Shown: in pieces, positions 18,792 to 27,338 of the stretch
Layout: every line of letters starts with the position of its first letter
How positions within the stretch are numbered: the first letter of the stretch is position 1
Assembly: GCF_035918395.1 (NCBI RefSeq)
Contig: NZ_CP142362.1
Location: 1,525,501 to 1,589,500 of the forward strand
Reading direction: 5' to 3'
Source: Mycolicibacterium sp. ND9-15
GTDB lineage: Bacteria > Actinomycetota > Actinomycetes > Mycobacteriales > Mycobacteriaceae
Length of the DNA stretch: 64,000 nucleotides
Program-made: the position numbers and the translations under genes
The notes under the pieces: model-generated
Databases searched by the model: none
The model's input: the letters and a program-made list of their open reading frames with translations, nothing else
Told to the model about the DNA's origin: nothing

Positions 18792-20426
18792 GTGAGCCAA
18801 TTCACCGACACGATGTACCGGAATGCCCGGTGGAGCACCAAGGGGATGGTCACCGGCGAACCGGTCGCCCCCGTCCGACACACGTGGGCCGAAGTGAACG
18901 AGCGGGCCGGCCGCATCTCGGGTGGGCTGGCGGCGGCGGGCATTGGACACGGCGACGCGATCGCCGTACTGGCCGGCGCCCCCGTCGAAATCGCACCGAC
19001 CGCCCAGGGCATCTGGATGCGCGGCGCCAGCCTGACCATGCTGCACCAACCGACGCCGCGCACCGACCTGGTCCGCTGGGCTGAGGAAACGACCGCGGTG
19101 ATCGACATGATCGCCGCCAGGGCCGTCGTTGTCAGTGAACCCTTCATGGCGGCCGCGCCCGTGCTGGACGGACTCGGCATGACGGTACTGACCATCGAGT
19201 CGCTACTGGCGGGCCAGTCCGCCGACCCGATCCAGACCACCGACGACGACGTCGCGCTGATGCAGCTGACGTCGGGGTCCACCGGTTCCCCCAAGGCCGT
19301 TCAGGTCACGCACGCCAACATCGTCGCCAACGCCGAGGCCATGACGGTCGGCTGCGATTTCGACATCGACACCGACGTGATCGTCAGCTGGCTGCCCTGC
19401 TTCCACGACATGGGGATGACGGGCTACCTGACGGTGCCGATGTACTTCGGCGCCGAACTGGTGAAGATCACCCCGATCGATTTCCTGAACGATACGTTGT
19501 TGTGGGCCAAGCTGATCGACAAGTACAAGGGCACCATGACGGCCGCCCCGAACTTCGCCTACACCCTGTTGGCCAAGCGGCTTCGACGGCTGGCCAGCCC
19601 GGGCGAGTTCGATCTATCGTCGTTGCGCTGGGCACTGTCGGGCGCCGAGCAGGTGGAGCCGCTCGACGTCGAGGACCTCTGCGAGGCCGGGGCGCCGTTC
19701 GGGCTGCGGGCCGAGGCGATCGTACCGGCCTACGGGATGGCCGAGACGACGGTGGCCGTGTCATTCTCCGAATGCGGCCGGGGGATGGCCGTCGACGAGG
19801 TCGACGCCGACCTGCTGGCCGTACTGCACCGCGCGGTGCCCGCCACCAAGGGCCATACTCGTCGGCTGGTCAAGTTGGGCCGGCCCTTACACGGTCTGGA
19901 GGTGCGGGTGATCGACGAAGACGGCGCGGAACTGCCGCCGCGCGGCGTCGGCGTCATCGAAGTACGTGGCGATCCGGTGAGCAGGGGCTACACCACCGTG
20001 GGCGGGTTCATCCCGGCGCAGGACGAGCGCGGCTGGTATGACACCGGCGACCTGGGATATCTCACCGAGGACGGCGAAGTGGTGGTGTGCGGACGCCTCA
20101 AGGACGTCATCATCATGGCCGGGCGGAACATCTACCCGACAGACATCGAGCGGGCCGCCGGGCGCGTCGGCGGGGTGCGGCCCGGCTGCGCCGTGGCGGT
20201 GCGCCTGGACGCGGGGTTGTCGCGCGAGACGTTCGCGGTAGCCGTCGAGAGTACGAACTTCGCCGACGCCGCCGACGCGCGCCGCATCGAGCGGCAGGTT
20301 GCGCACGAGGTGTTCGCCGAAGTCGACGTGCGACCTCGCAACGTGGTCGTGCTGGAGCCGGGCATGATCCCGAAGACACCGTCGGGCAAGTTGCGGCGCG
20401 CGCACGCGTTGTCGCTCGTCAGCTAG
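18792..20426 (+). CDS. FadD-type acyl-AMP ligase / acyl-CoA synthetase
   Basis: A 544-residue ANL-superfamily adenylating enzyme. The ATP-binding P-loop is [12 protein letters not shown], with [10 protein letters not shown], the YDTGDLGY hinge motif and the C-terminal catalytic lysine region TPSGKLRR. It activates a carboxylic acid with ATP to an acyl-adenylate, then passes it to CoA or a carrier protein. Motifs such as [11 protein letters not shown] and [10 protein letters not shown] are like those of mycobacterial fatty acyl-AMP ligases, but I cannot decide between AMP ligase and CoA ligase. A GTG start follows GGAG. The gene is monocistronic as far as visible. Confidence 0.8.
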   Translation: MSQFTDTMYRNARWSTKGMVTGEPVAPVRHTWAEVNERAGRISGGLAAAGIGHGDAIAVLAGAPVEIAPTAQGIWMRGASLTMLHQPTPRTDLVRWAEETTAVIDMIAARAVVVSEPFMAAAPVLDGLGMTVLTIESLLAGQSADPIQTTDDDVALMQLTSGSTGSPKAVQVTHANIVANAEAMTVGCDFDIDTDVIVSWLPCFHDMGMTGYLTVPMYFGAELVKITPIDFLNDTLLWAKLIDKYKGTMTAAPNFAYTLLAKRLRRLASPGEFDLSSLRWALSGAEQVEPLDVEDLCEAGAPFGLRAEAIVPAYGMAETTVAVSFSECGRGMAVDEVDADLLAVLHRAVPATKGHTRRLVKLGRPLHGLEVRVIDEDGAELPPRGVGVIEVRGDPVSRGYTTVGGFIPAQDERGWYDTGDLGYLTEDGEVVVCGRLKDVIIMAGRNIYPTDIERAAGRVGGVRPGCAVAVRLDAGLSRETFAVAVESTNFADAADARRIERQVAHEVFAEVDVRPRNVVVLEPGMIPKTPSGKLRRAHALSLVS

Positions 20427-20488
20427 CCCCCTTCACCGCGAGCCCCCTTCACCGCGAGCCCCCTTCACCGCGAGCCCCCTTCGCCGCG
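20425..20488. repeat. four tandem copies of a 16-bp unit
   Basis: AGCCCCCTTCACCGCG is repeated three times without change and once with a single A-to-G change (TTCGCCGCG). The array starts in the stop codon of the fadD-like gene and runs directly into the left arm of the palindrome at 20485-20546. It looks like slippage amplification at the edge of that palindrome. Confidence 0.9.
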
Positions 20489-20546
20489 AGCGTGCGGGTC
20501 TGTACACGACACGCCGCGGGTTTGCGACATTCTGCGCACGCTCGCG
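20485..20546. repeat. intergenic palindrome with 12-bp arms
   Basis: CGCGAGCGTGCG and CGCACGCTCGCG are perfect inverted repeats separated by 38 bases. The spacer contains the smaller palindrome TGTACA. It shares the CGCGAGCG arm with the structure after recD. It may terminate the fadD-like transcript. Repeats of this type are, from memory, dispersed in fast-growing mycobacteria; I could not check this. Confidence 0.65.
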
Positions 20547-20659
20547 GGCGATGAGTGTGCTCAATCGCCCGCTGTCCCCCTGCGCCACCAACCTGTCGCC
20601 CATTTCTAGGCCAGGGTCGTGCGTACGCGAAAAGCACAACCCTTTCAGAAACCGTGGAA

Positions 20660-21193
20660 GTCAAAGATCCGGCGGTACAGCAGTTTTGGCGAGCGACCCG
20701 ACCATCGACGGCATCCTCCGGCAGGGCCATCTGCGAGTCAGCCGGGCGTTCTCGCAGGCGACCGCTGTTTCGAGCGAGTCGAACACCTCGAAATGGATGC
20801 GCGGCCAACGCCCGGGATAGCAGGCCGGGAAGATGGATGTGAACGACACTCGCCCGTTCCCGTCGGCGACCTGCACACCGCGCAGGTAGTTCTGGTCGGC
20901 GGTGTCGGGACTGTAGAGGGAGTGGCTTCCCGCGCGATCGCAGTGCCAGATATGTACCGCAAGGCCCGCACCCGGGGGGCACGCCCTGGTCAGGTCGAAA
21001 AGCGTCAGGCCATTCGCGTCGCGATCCCCTCGGCCACACCGGTATAGGACGCGAAGCTCGGCCGGATGTCGCTGCGGAGGACGCCGGACTCGGCGAGCAC
21101 ATTCGGCCCGTTCGTGCCGTCACCGGGATACGGCCCAGCGGTCTCGGGCGACGCGGCGTCAAGGCACGCCGTCGGGCTGTGCGACGGCTATGA
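20660..21193 (-). pseudogene. remnant of an intradiol ring-cleavage dioxygenase gene
   Basis: Read on the minus strand in three frames the region spells family segments in the right order: GPYPGDGTNGPN and SGVLRSDIRPSF, then LAVHIWHCDR and SLYSPDTADQNYLRGVQ, then FTSIFPACYPGRWPRIHFEV, then SQMALPEDAV. At least two frameshifts separate them and the N-terminus runs into a stop. One of the iron-ligand histidines of the usual WPHIH motif is arginine here (WPRIH), so even a repaired protein would be doubtful. Intact members oxidatively open catechol-type rings. The gap between the fadD-like gene and the Nudix regulator holds nothing else I recognise. Confidence 0.75.
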
Positions 21194-21197
21194 GCGG

Positions 21198-21851
21198 TTA
21201 AGCGTCGCGCCGGAACACTTCCGCGGGACGTCCGCGGCCTCGCGTCGTCGTCGCGCCCGTCGCGATCAGGTGCGGTTCCATCGCGCGACGGAATGTGTCG
21301 CGCTGCAGCGGGTGCCCGGCGACGGCCTCGTGGGCGAGCCGCAACTCGCGGAGAGTGAACTCGTCGCCGAGCAGCCCGTCGGGGTCCGGCTTGTCGGCAT
21401 AGCGCGAACGGATGTGGTCGACGGCGAGCTTGATGATCCCGGCGTGGTCGAACGGCAGCCGCCCGTGCCTGTCGATCGGCATGAGCCGGGTCCGGCCAGG
21501 GAACCGCGACTCCAGCCGCCCGGGTTGCACCACCTCGACGTGCGCCACGGAGAGCACCCAACCGCGGTCGTCGCGCCTGGGGTCGTCGAACACGCGCAGC
21601 TGCCGCGGGTGCAACCCTCGTACGTTGGCCTTCTCCTGCAACGAGCGATCGACGGCGGCGGCCAGCACCTCACCCTGATGCAGGAAGGTGCCCGGCAGCG
21701 CCCAACCCTTGTCATGTGGCCGACGCACCTCCAGCACGACCAGGCCCGCTGCGGGGTCGAGCGTGAGCACCGCGGTGTCCACCGCTACCGACGGCCGCGG
21801 ATACTCGGCGAGGGTCCGCCCACTGGCGTCCCGGTACGGATGACGGCTCAT
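21198..21851 (-). CDS. Nudix-like/winged-helix regulator, NrtR type
   Basis: A 217-residue protein. Residues about 20-140 form a Nudix fold, but the Nudix box around GTFLHQGEVLAAAVDRSLQE is degenerate (EK instead of EE, no final G), so it is probably a ligand sensor rather than a hydrolase. Residues about 150-217 (GDEFTLRELRLAHEAVAG, then RRAMEPHLIATG) match the winged-helix tail of NrtR regulators, which respond to ADP-ribose and repress NAD-metabolism genes. It is divergent from an ADP-ribosylglycohydrolase gene 75 bases away, which fits that role. The regulator-target link is inference. Confidence 0.75.
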   Translation of the reverse strand: MSRHPYRDASGRTLAEYPRPSVAVDTAVLTLDPAAGLVVLEVRRPHDKGWALPGTFLHQGEVLAAAVDRSLQEKANVRGLHPRQLRVFDDPRRDDRGWVLSVAHVEVVQPGRLESRFPGRTRLMPIDRHGRLPFDHAGIIKLAVDHIRSRYADKPDPDGLLGDEFTLRELRLAHEAVAGHPLQRDTFRRAMEPHLIATGATTTRGRGRPAEVFRRDA

Positions 21852-21926
21852 GTCGGTGCCTCAGCGTACAGTGTTGACGATTAGCGCGGATATGCGCAAA
21901 AAGGCTCCCGGGAGGAGGCGGAGGAT

Positions 21927-23372
21927 ATGGCGTCTTACAACGATCGTGTCGAGGGTGTGCTGTTGGGGACCGCGGCGGGGGACGCCCTCGGCGCACCGTA
22001 CGAATTTCAGCCGCCGCGCAAGCCGGACCAGCAGGTGGCCATGACCGGCGGTGGCGTCTGGGAACGCGGCGAGTGGACCGACGACACCGCGATGGCGGTC
22101 GCGATTGCGGAGGTCGCTGCAACGGGCGTCGACCTGCGGGATTCGGCAGCACACGATGCCATCGTGGACCGATGGCTGGAGTGGTCGCACCACACCAAAG
22201 ACATTGGCATCCAGACAGGTTCAGTGCTGCGTTCGGCGGCGCGCAGCGGCACCATCACCGCCGCGGCCGCCAGGGCCGCGTCGAAGGAGTACCACGGGCG
22301 CACCGGCCACGCGGCCGGCAATGGCTCGCTGATGCGGACCGCACCCGTCGCGTTGGCGTATCTCGACGATGAGGACGCCATGGTCGAAGCGGCCCGCGCG
22401 ATCAGCGAGCTCACCCATTTCGACCCGGATACAGGTGATGCGTGCGTGTTGTGGTGCAGTGCGATCCGGCATGCGGTGCTCACCGGCGCGCTCGACGCGC
22501 GTATCGGACTGCGGTACCTCCCTTCCGATCGGCAGCGGCTATGGGCCAAGCGGCTCGACGATGCCGAGAACGGTGTGCCCGCGTCGTTCCCGAACAACGG
22601 TTGGGTGGTGACAGCGCTACAGGCGGCGTGGTCGGCGATCGCGACGACCCCGGTGCCAGAAGATGATCCGGCCGCCGGCGTGTTTCGCGCCGACCACCTG
22701 CCGCGGGCGTTGGACGCCGCAGTGCGGGCGGGCTACGACACCGACACCGTCGCAGCGATCGCGGGTGGTCTGCTCGGCGCAGCCCACGGCGCGTCGGCTG
22801 TCCCGGGTGAATGGCGACGGGTGCTGCACGGCTGGCCCGGCGCCACGGCGCACCGCCTGGTCTCATTGGCGTCGGCGATCGAGCGCGGCGGCAAGCCGGA
22901 GCTGTTCGACCACTCGTATTCGGGTTCGCCGATCGACACGTGTGCGCGCCATCCCTACGACGACGGCGTGGTGCTCGGCGGGATCGGGGTGTTGCGCGAC
23001 CTGCCCGCCGACGTCGACGCGGTGGTGTCGCTGTGCCGGCTCGCCGACGAGGACATGCGCGACGACATGCCCCACGTCCAGGTGCGGCTGATCGACCAAA
23101 CAGACCGCGACGAGAACCCTCATTTGGATTACGTCCTTTTGAACACGGTCCAGCTGGTCGAGGAGCTACGTCGCGAAGGCCGCACCGTCCTCGTGCACTG
23201 CGTCGCCGCGTACAGCCGCACACCGACCTTGGGCGCGCTGTACGGCGCACGGCTTCGCGGGGTGAGCGTCGACGAAGCGGTGCGCGAGGTGACTGCTGTG
23301 CTGCCGGATGCATACCCGAACCGGGCCTTTCGAGAGGCGTTGCGGCGCATCGGGAGTGGGGGGCCGCGGTGA
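21927..23372 (+). CDS. ADP-ribosylglycohydrolase fused to a dual-specificity-type phosphatase
   Basis: A 481-residue two-domain protein. Residues 1-320 are an ADP-ribosylglycohydrolase (ARH/DraG) domain: GDALGAPYE, the metal motif WTDDT at about 50-54, and the late DTDT at 271-274. Residues about 340-475 form a cysteine-phosphatase domain with the HCxxxxxR loop VHCVAAYSRTPTLG (C425, R431). The first domain would remove ADP-ribose from a protein, nucleic acid or metabolite; the second would hydrolyse a phosphoester, perhaps ADP-ribose phosphate. A strong GGAGGAGGCGGAGG site precedes the ATG. The divergent Nudix-type regulator suggests control by ADP-ribose or NAD status. Confidence 0.85.
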   Translation: MASYNDRVEGVLLGTAAGDALGAPYEFQPPRKPDQQVAMTGGGVWERGEWTDDTAMAVAIAEVAATGVDLRDSAAHDAIVDRWLEWSHHTKDIGIQTGSVLRSAARSGTITAAAARAASKEYHGRTGHAAGNGSLMRTAPVALAYLDDEDAMVEAARAISELTHFDPDTGDACVLWCSAIRHAVLTGALDARIGLRYLPSDRQRLWAKRLDDAENGVPASFPNNGWVVTALQAAWSAIATTPVPEDDPAAGVFRADHLPRALDAAVRAGYDTDTVAAIAGGLLGAAHGASAVPGEWRRVLHGWPGATAHRLVSLASAIERGGKPELFDHSYSGSPIDTCARHPYDDGVVLGGIGVLRDLPADVDAVVSLCRLADEDMRDDMPHVQVRLIDQTDRDENPHLDYVLLNTVQLVEELRREGRTVLVHCVAAYSRTPTLGALYGARLRGVSVDEAVREVTAVLPDAYPNRAFREALRRIGSGGPR

Positions 23373-23513
23373 CGATCCGTTTGCCGACGCAACGTTGTGT
23401 TGACAGGCGGCACGATTCGGCGTTGGCTCTAGATGCCTTCGCGTCCTGGAGGGCGTGCCGAGGCTTGCACCCGGCCGCCCGGCCCCGCGCAAACCCATTC
23501 GAAGGGGCCACTC

Positions 23514-24878
23514 ATGGCGGACGTGGACTATTGCGTAGTGGGCGCCGGGTTCGCCGGCTTGACCGCCGCGTTGCGCCTGAAGCAGGCAGGTCATTCGGTG
23601 GCGTTGCTGGAAGCCCGCGACCGCGTCGGTGGCCGGACCTTCACCGAGGTACGGGACGACGGTGCCTGGATCGACCGCGGCGGTGCCTGGATCGGCCCCG
23701 GCCAGGACGCCATCTACGCGCTCATGAAGGAATTCGGAGTGCCGAGCTACAAGCAGTACACCGACGGCGACGCGATGATGTACGTCGACGGCAGAAAGTA
23801 CCGGTACACGGGAACGATCCCCCTGTCGATGAGCCCGTGGGCCGTCGCCAACATCGGCACCGTCTTTCTCGAACTGACACAGATGTGCAAATCCATTCCG
23901 GTGGAGGCCCCGTGGGCCGCGCGCAAGGCGCACAAGTGGGACCAGATCAGCTGGGCGGCGTGGCTGGACAGGAACACGTTGTCCAAGCCCGCCCGGCAAC
24001 TGCTGGAAAGCTCGGTCGCCGGACTGTATACGTCGGCGGCGTCGGAAATCTCGCTGTTGTTCGTGCTCTACCAGATGGCGGCGGCCGGCGGGCCCAGCTT
24101 CGTGCTGGGGGTCAAGGATGCGGCCGAGGACGAGCGACCGGTCGGCGGCATGGGCGCCGTCCACCGGGCGGTGGCGACCGAACTAGGCGACGCCATCCAC
24201 CTGTCCCAGCCCGTGCGAAGCATCGAGCAGAGCGCCGACGCGGTGGTCGTGCGATCCGATGACATGGTGGTCAACGCGCGCCGAGCCATCGTCGCCGTAC
24301 CGATTTCGATAGCCAGCCAGATCCGTTATGAGCCAATGCTTCCCGTCGATCGGTTTTTCCTGCACCAGCGGATGCCCAGCGGGGCGGTCTACAAGATCGC
24401 GCTGGTGTACGACGAGCCGTTCTGGCGGGCGGACGGCTTGTCGGGCCAGTCGTTCACGCCGGGCTCACCGGCCAACCTCACGATCGATTCATGCACCGAC
24501 ACCGGCAGTCCCGGGATGTTGACCGTCATCACCGAGGGCCCCGAAGCACGCCGGCTCGGCGGCCTCGGCGACGACGAGCGTAGGAACGCGGTACTGAACG
24601 CTGTCGCGGAAAGATTTGGCCGCAAGGCGCTTTCGCCCACCGACTACGTCGAGCAGAACTGGTCCGTCGAACGCTACTCGGGCGGCGGGATGATCGCCCA
24701 CACCCCGCCGGGCGTGCTCACCGAGTTCGGTCCGGCACTGCGTGAGCCGTGCGGGCGCATCCACTGGGCCGGCACCGAAACCTCGGCCGTGATGTACGGG
24801 TTCATCGACGGCGCCGTGCGCTCGGGCGAACGGGCCGCCGCGGAGGTCATGGAGCGTGAAGCGATGGCGGTGGCGTGA
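23514..24878 (+). CDS. flavin-containing amine oxidase (monoamine oxidase family)
   Basis: A 454-residue FAD enzyme. The N-terminal dinucleotide-binding motif is VVGAGFAGLTAALRL, followed by LEARDRVGGRT, GGAWIGPGQDA, and the C-terminal FAD motif IHWAGTETSAVMYGFIDGAV. It oxidises a primary or secondary amine with oxygen to an aldehyde, hydrogen peroxide and ammonia. The C-terminal motif has alanine or threonine where some members have the cysteine that binds FAD covalently, so FAD is probably non-covalent. It resembles mycobacterial AofH but is not clearly its orthologue. Its end overlaps the convergent ERCC4 gene by 32 bases. Confidence 0.85.
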   Translation: MADVDYCVVGAGFAGLTAALRLKQAGHSVALLEARDRVGGRTFTEVRDDGAWIDRGGAWIGPGQDAIYALMKEFGVPSYKQYTDGDAMMYVDGRKYRYTGTIPLSMSPWAVANIGTVFLELTQMCKSIPVEAPWAARKAHKWDQISWAAWLDRNTLSKPARQLLESSVAGLYTSAASEISLLFVLYQMAAAGGPSFVLGVKDAAEDERPVGGMGAVHRAVATELGDAIHLSQPVRSIEQSADAVVVRSDDMVVNARRAIVAVPISIASQIRYEPMLPVDRFFLHQRMPSGAVYKIALVYDEPFWRADGLSGQSFTPGSPANLTIDSCTDTGSPGMLTVITEGPEARRLGGLGDDERRNAVLNAVAERFGRKALSPTDYVEQNWSVERYSGGGMIAHTPPGVLTEFGPALREPCGRIHWAGTETSAVMYGFIDGAVRSGERAAAEVMEREAMAVA

Positions 24879-25857
24879 CCGGAGGCTGATCGTTTGCCTC
24901 GCGCCAGGCCTGCCAGATCTCCGGGCGCAGTCGACCGCGATCGGACACCGGCAGCCCGGCGTCACGCGCCCAGGCGCGGACCGAGGCCGTGCTGGACCCC
25001 GACGTCGACGGCGAAGTGACCGCGACCGGCACCGTCGCAATGCGCTGCAGCACAGCCTCTTCGGTGACCGCCCACGTATGTGCGGCGGCGAGGAACCGGT
25101 ACGTCCACTCCTCGGCGAGCCGCCGAGTCTCGCAGAACACGATCGGCACTGTAGGCCAACGAATCTGCAGTTCGGCGAGGTGGTCGGCCAGGACCGCCGG
25201 ACGCACGAAGTCGACCCGGAACAGCTGTGAGTACCGGTCCTCGACGACGACCGCCGCGCGCGGAAGAGATGCCAGATGCCCCATCTGGTAGCGGAGCTTG
25301 CCACTGGTCAGGCTGGAAGCCAGATCCGACAACGACTTTCGCTCCACGCTGGCCACCAGCGTGCCGTCCACGGCGATCCCGTAGTCACCGCACGGCAGTG
25401 CCCGCCGCTCGAGCCTGACCTGCTGGGTGCCGAACGTGTACGCATACCGTTCGTGCGCGTCCACCAGTATCGGCAACTGCTCGATGCCCTGAGCACGCGC
25501 TGTCGGGGTGCGGACATTGGGTCGCGCCTGTTTCCGCGTGCGCGGCGACTGCCAGAACACCGTCTCGCGCCCCCGCGCGGTGGTAAACACGATCTGCGAT
25601 CGGTTCTCCCGGCCGCGTTTCAGGATCACGTCGATCGCGGCACCTCGCCGTTGGCACGATTGCAGCGGTAGCCGTTCGACGATCTCGGCGTCAGCGGGCC
25701 ATTCGTCGACGCTCATCGGGTGGCAGTACAGCGCCTTGACGCGCGGCCAGGTGCCCGACGTCCGAAACAGCAGGTCCCCGCCCGGCTGCGGCACACGCAG
25801 CAGGTAGGGCAGCCGGGAATCCCGCTGCGGATTCACCGCGATCAGCAACTCCGCCAC
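24847..25857 (-). CDS. ERCC4-type nuclease with C-terminal Lsr2-like DNA-binding tail
   Basis: A 336-residue protein. Residues about 125-245 form an ERCC4/XPF-type nuclease domain with the catalytic pattern GDYGIAVDG and VERKSLSDL (ERK at 172-174). The last ~40 residues (SVRAWARDAGLPVSDRGRLR, then EIWQAW) resemble the AT-hook-like DNA-binding domain of Lsr2, the mycobacterial xenogeneic silencer. The first ~110 residues are unassigned. It probably cuts branched or flap DNA, with the tail supplying DNA affinity. The start is GTG. Its 3' end overlaps the amine oxidase gene. Confidence 0.75.
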   Translation of the reverse strand: MAELLIAVNPQRDSRLPYLLRVPQPGGDLLFRTSGTWPRVKALYCHPMSVDEWPADAEIVERLPLQSCQRRGAAIDVILKRGRENRSQIVFTTARGRETVFWQSPRTRKQARPNVRTPTARAQGIEQLPILVDAHERYAYTFGTQQVRLERRALPCGDYGIAVDGTLVASVERKSLSDLASSLTSGKLRYQMGHLASLPRAAVVVEDRYSQLFRVDFVRPAVLADHLAELQIRWPTVPIVFCETRRLAEEWTYRFLAAAHTWAVTEEAVLQRIATVPVAVTSPSTSGSSTASVRAWARDAGLPVSDRGRLRPEIWQAWREANDQPPVTPPPSLHAP

Positions 25858-26008
25858 GAGTCCCAGTGTGCCGTGCCGTCGGCCTGACCTCAGCCCGGCG
25901 TGCTATAGCGGGTGCGGCCACCCCTCGTCGCAGGTCGGCAACTGGACATACCTGCTCTTCGCACGCTCGTACCGAGGCATGGCCCGCAACACGGCGCCGG
26001 AGCGATGT

Positions 26009-26383
26009 TCAGCCGCACCATGGCCGCAGTTGCGCGGCGATCTCGTGTACTTCGTCGATTGCACCAGAAGCAATGGCGATCATGAAGTCGAAGCGGTCGT
26101 CCTCGCTGGCCGTCACCCACTGGCCGTTGAGACCCAGGAGAACCTGGCATGCAGTCCATGCCAGGCGTTTGTTGCCGTCGACGAGAGCGTGGTTGCGACA
26201 GAGGGAATGCAACAAGGCGGCGGCTTTGGTGTGGATGTCAGGATAGGCCTCGGAGCCGAAAACCGTGGCCTGGGGGCGGGCCACTGCGGATTCCAACAAT
26301 CCGTAGTCCCGGGCGGCAGCTTCCCCCTCGATCGCGTGCGCGGCGACGAGACGCAAGTCATCGAGGTCCAGGTAGACGCTCAC
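26009..26383 (-). CDS. doc: Doc/Fic-type toxin, separated from its antitoxin by an IS
   Basis: A 124-residue death-on-curing protein. The Fic/Doc core HALVDGNKRLAW carries the catalytic histidine and the GNKR phosphate-binding loop. In Doc proteins this domain phosphorylates elongation factor Tu. The GTG start (VSVYLDLDDLRL) lies 8 bases from the left target site of the insertion element. Removing the element and one CTAG joins it to the upstream antitoxin with a 4-base GTGA overlap. The toxin frame is intact, but it has lost its normal upstream promoter and translational coupling, so expression is uncertain. Confidence 0.8.
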   Translation of the reverse strand: MSVYLDLDDLRLVAAHAIEGEAAARDYGLLESAVARPQATVFGSEAYPDIHTKAAALLHSLCRNHALVDGNKRLAWTACQVLLGLNGQWVTASEDDRFDFMIAIASGAIDEVHEIAAQLRPWCG

Positions 26384-26394
26384 GTGTCGGCTAG

Positions 26395-27334
26395 GGCGTG
26401 TCTGACAAAGGTTTTGGGTGCTGTGCCTGAAGCTTGAGGGATGTCGCGATTCGAGTTGTTGTCCGATGCCCAGTGGGCGTTGATCGAGGATCTGTTGCCA
26501 GTGCGGACGGGCAAGCGGGGCAGGCCTTTCCAGAATGCCCGCTCGATGGTGGAGGGGATCATCTATCGGTATCGGTGTGGAATCGCCTGGCGTGATGTTC
26601 CCGAGGCGTTTGGGCCGTGGCAGTCGATCTGGACCTGGCATCGACGGATGAGTGCCGATGGCACCTGGGACAGCGTGTTGGCGCGGTTGCTAGCCGCCGC
26701 CGAGGAGGCCGGGATCATCGATTGGGCGGTGGCCGTGGATTCCACGATTGCGCGCGCCCATCAGCACGCCACGAACGTCACCCGCCACACAGGGGGCTGG
26801 GTCGAATTACACGAATCCGGGCGTCGAGCCGCCTGACCACGGTATCGGTCGCTCACGCGGCGGGCTGACCAGCAAGATCCATCACCTCGTCGACGGCCGA
26901 GGACGACCCATGGTGGTGCTTGTGGGCCCTGGCCAAGCCCACGACGGGCCGGTGTTCGAGCATTTGCTCGCGCACTTGAAAGTGGACCGCCGCCGCGGTG
27001 GCCGAGCGCGTACTCGTCCTGATCGCGTCCGCGGGGATCGGGCCTATTCCAGCCGCGTGACCCGCACTCGACTCCGCCGGCGCGGCATCGGCGCAGTGAT
27101 TCCCGAACCGTCCGATCAGATCGCCCACCGCAAGCGGCGAGGATCGCGCGGCGGACGACCACCGGCTTTCGACGCCGAGGATTACAAGGGCCGCAACGTC
27201 GTTGAACGCAACTTCAACGTCGTTAAGCAATGGCGCGGATTGGCCACCCGCTACGACAAACTCGCCATCGTCTACCGCGGCGCAGCAGTCCTACGCGCCA
27301 TCACCCTCTGGCTACCCCATTTATCAGACACGCC
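26395..27334 (+). mobile_element. IS5-family (IS427-like) insertion sequence
   Basis: A 940-bp element with terminal inverted repeats GGCGTGTCTGACAAA (left) and TTTATCAGACACGCC (right), one mismatch apart. It is flanked by CTAG at 26391-26394 and 27335-27338 as a target duplication; TA with one more base on each end is an equivalent reading. It carries a transposase in two overlapping frames. Ends, size and two-frame layout fit the IS427 group of IS5. It interrupts the last codons of the antitoxin gene of a Doc-type pair. Confidence 0.9.
26441..26836 (+). CDS. IS transposase, first frame (OrfA)
   Basis: A 131-residue product with the N-terminal IS5 transposase helix-turn-helix region (LLSDAQWALIEDLLPV, then GIIYRYRCGIAWRDVPEAFG) and the first catalytic aspartate in AVDSTIARAHQHA at about residue 101. 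It ends at a TGA shortly after HTGGWVELHES. The second frame continues the same protein family, so a full transposase requires a ribosomal frameshift between about 26748 and 26836. The ATG is preceded by TTGAGGG. Confidence 0.85.
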   Translation: MSRFELLSDAQWALIEDLLPVRTGKRGRPFQNARSMVEGIIYRYRCGIAWRDVPEAFGPWQSIWTWHRRMSADGTWDSVLARLLAAAEEAGIIDWAVAVDSTIARAHQHATNVTRHTGGWVELHESGRRAA

Positions 27335-27338
27335 CTAG
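26748..27338 (+). CDS. IS transposase, second frame (OrfB)
   Basis: This frame carries the rest of the DDE catalytic core: RSRGGLTSKIHHLVDG, the second aspartate in RGDRAYSS, and the glutamate in NVVERNFNVVKQWRGLATRY. It lies in the +1 frame relative to OrfA and overlaps it by 89 bases, so its own ATG is probably not the real start. Its stop codon TAG is completed by the target-site CTAG outside the element, a compact arrangement. All three catalytic residues are present, so a frameshifted product could be active. Confidence 0.85.
   Translation: MRAPISTPRTSPATQGAGSNYTNPGVEPPDHGIGRSRGGLTSKIHHLVDGRGRPMVVLVGPGQAHDGPVFEHLLAHLKVDRRRGGRARTRPDRVRGDRAYSSRVTRTRLRRRGIGAVIPEPSDQIAHRKRRGSRGGRPPAFDAEDYKGRNVVERNFNVVKQWRGLATRYDKLAIVYRGAAVLRAITLWLPHLSDTP

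Noticed and set aside
20425..20546. CRISPR array
   Set aside because: The 16-bp units are adjacent, with no spacers and no cas genes nearby; it is a plain tandem repeat.
20449..21561. 370-residue minus-strand frame as one gene
   Set aside because: It is arginine/proline-rich shadow sequence that crosses the Nudix gene and the dioxygenase remnant; only short parts match the dioxygenase family.
22811..24262. 483-residue plus-strand frame spanning the ARH and amine oxidase genes
   Set aside because: It overlaps two real genes in another frame and is arginine-rich without motifs.
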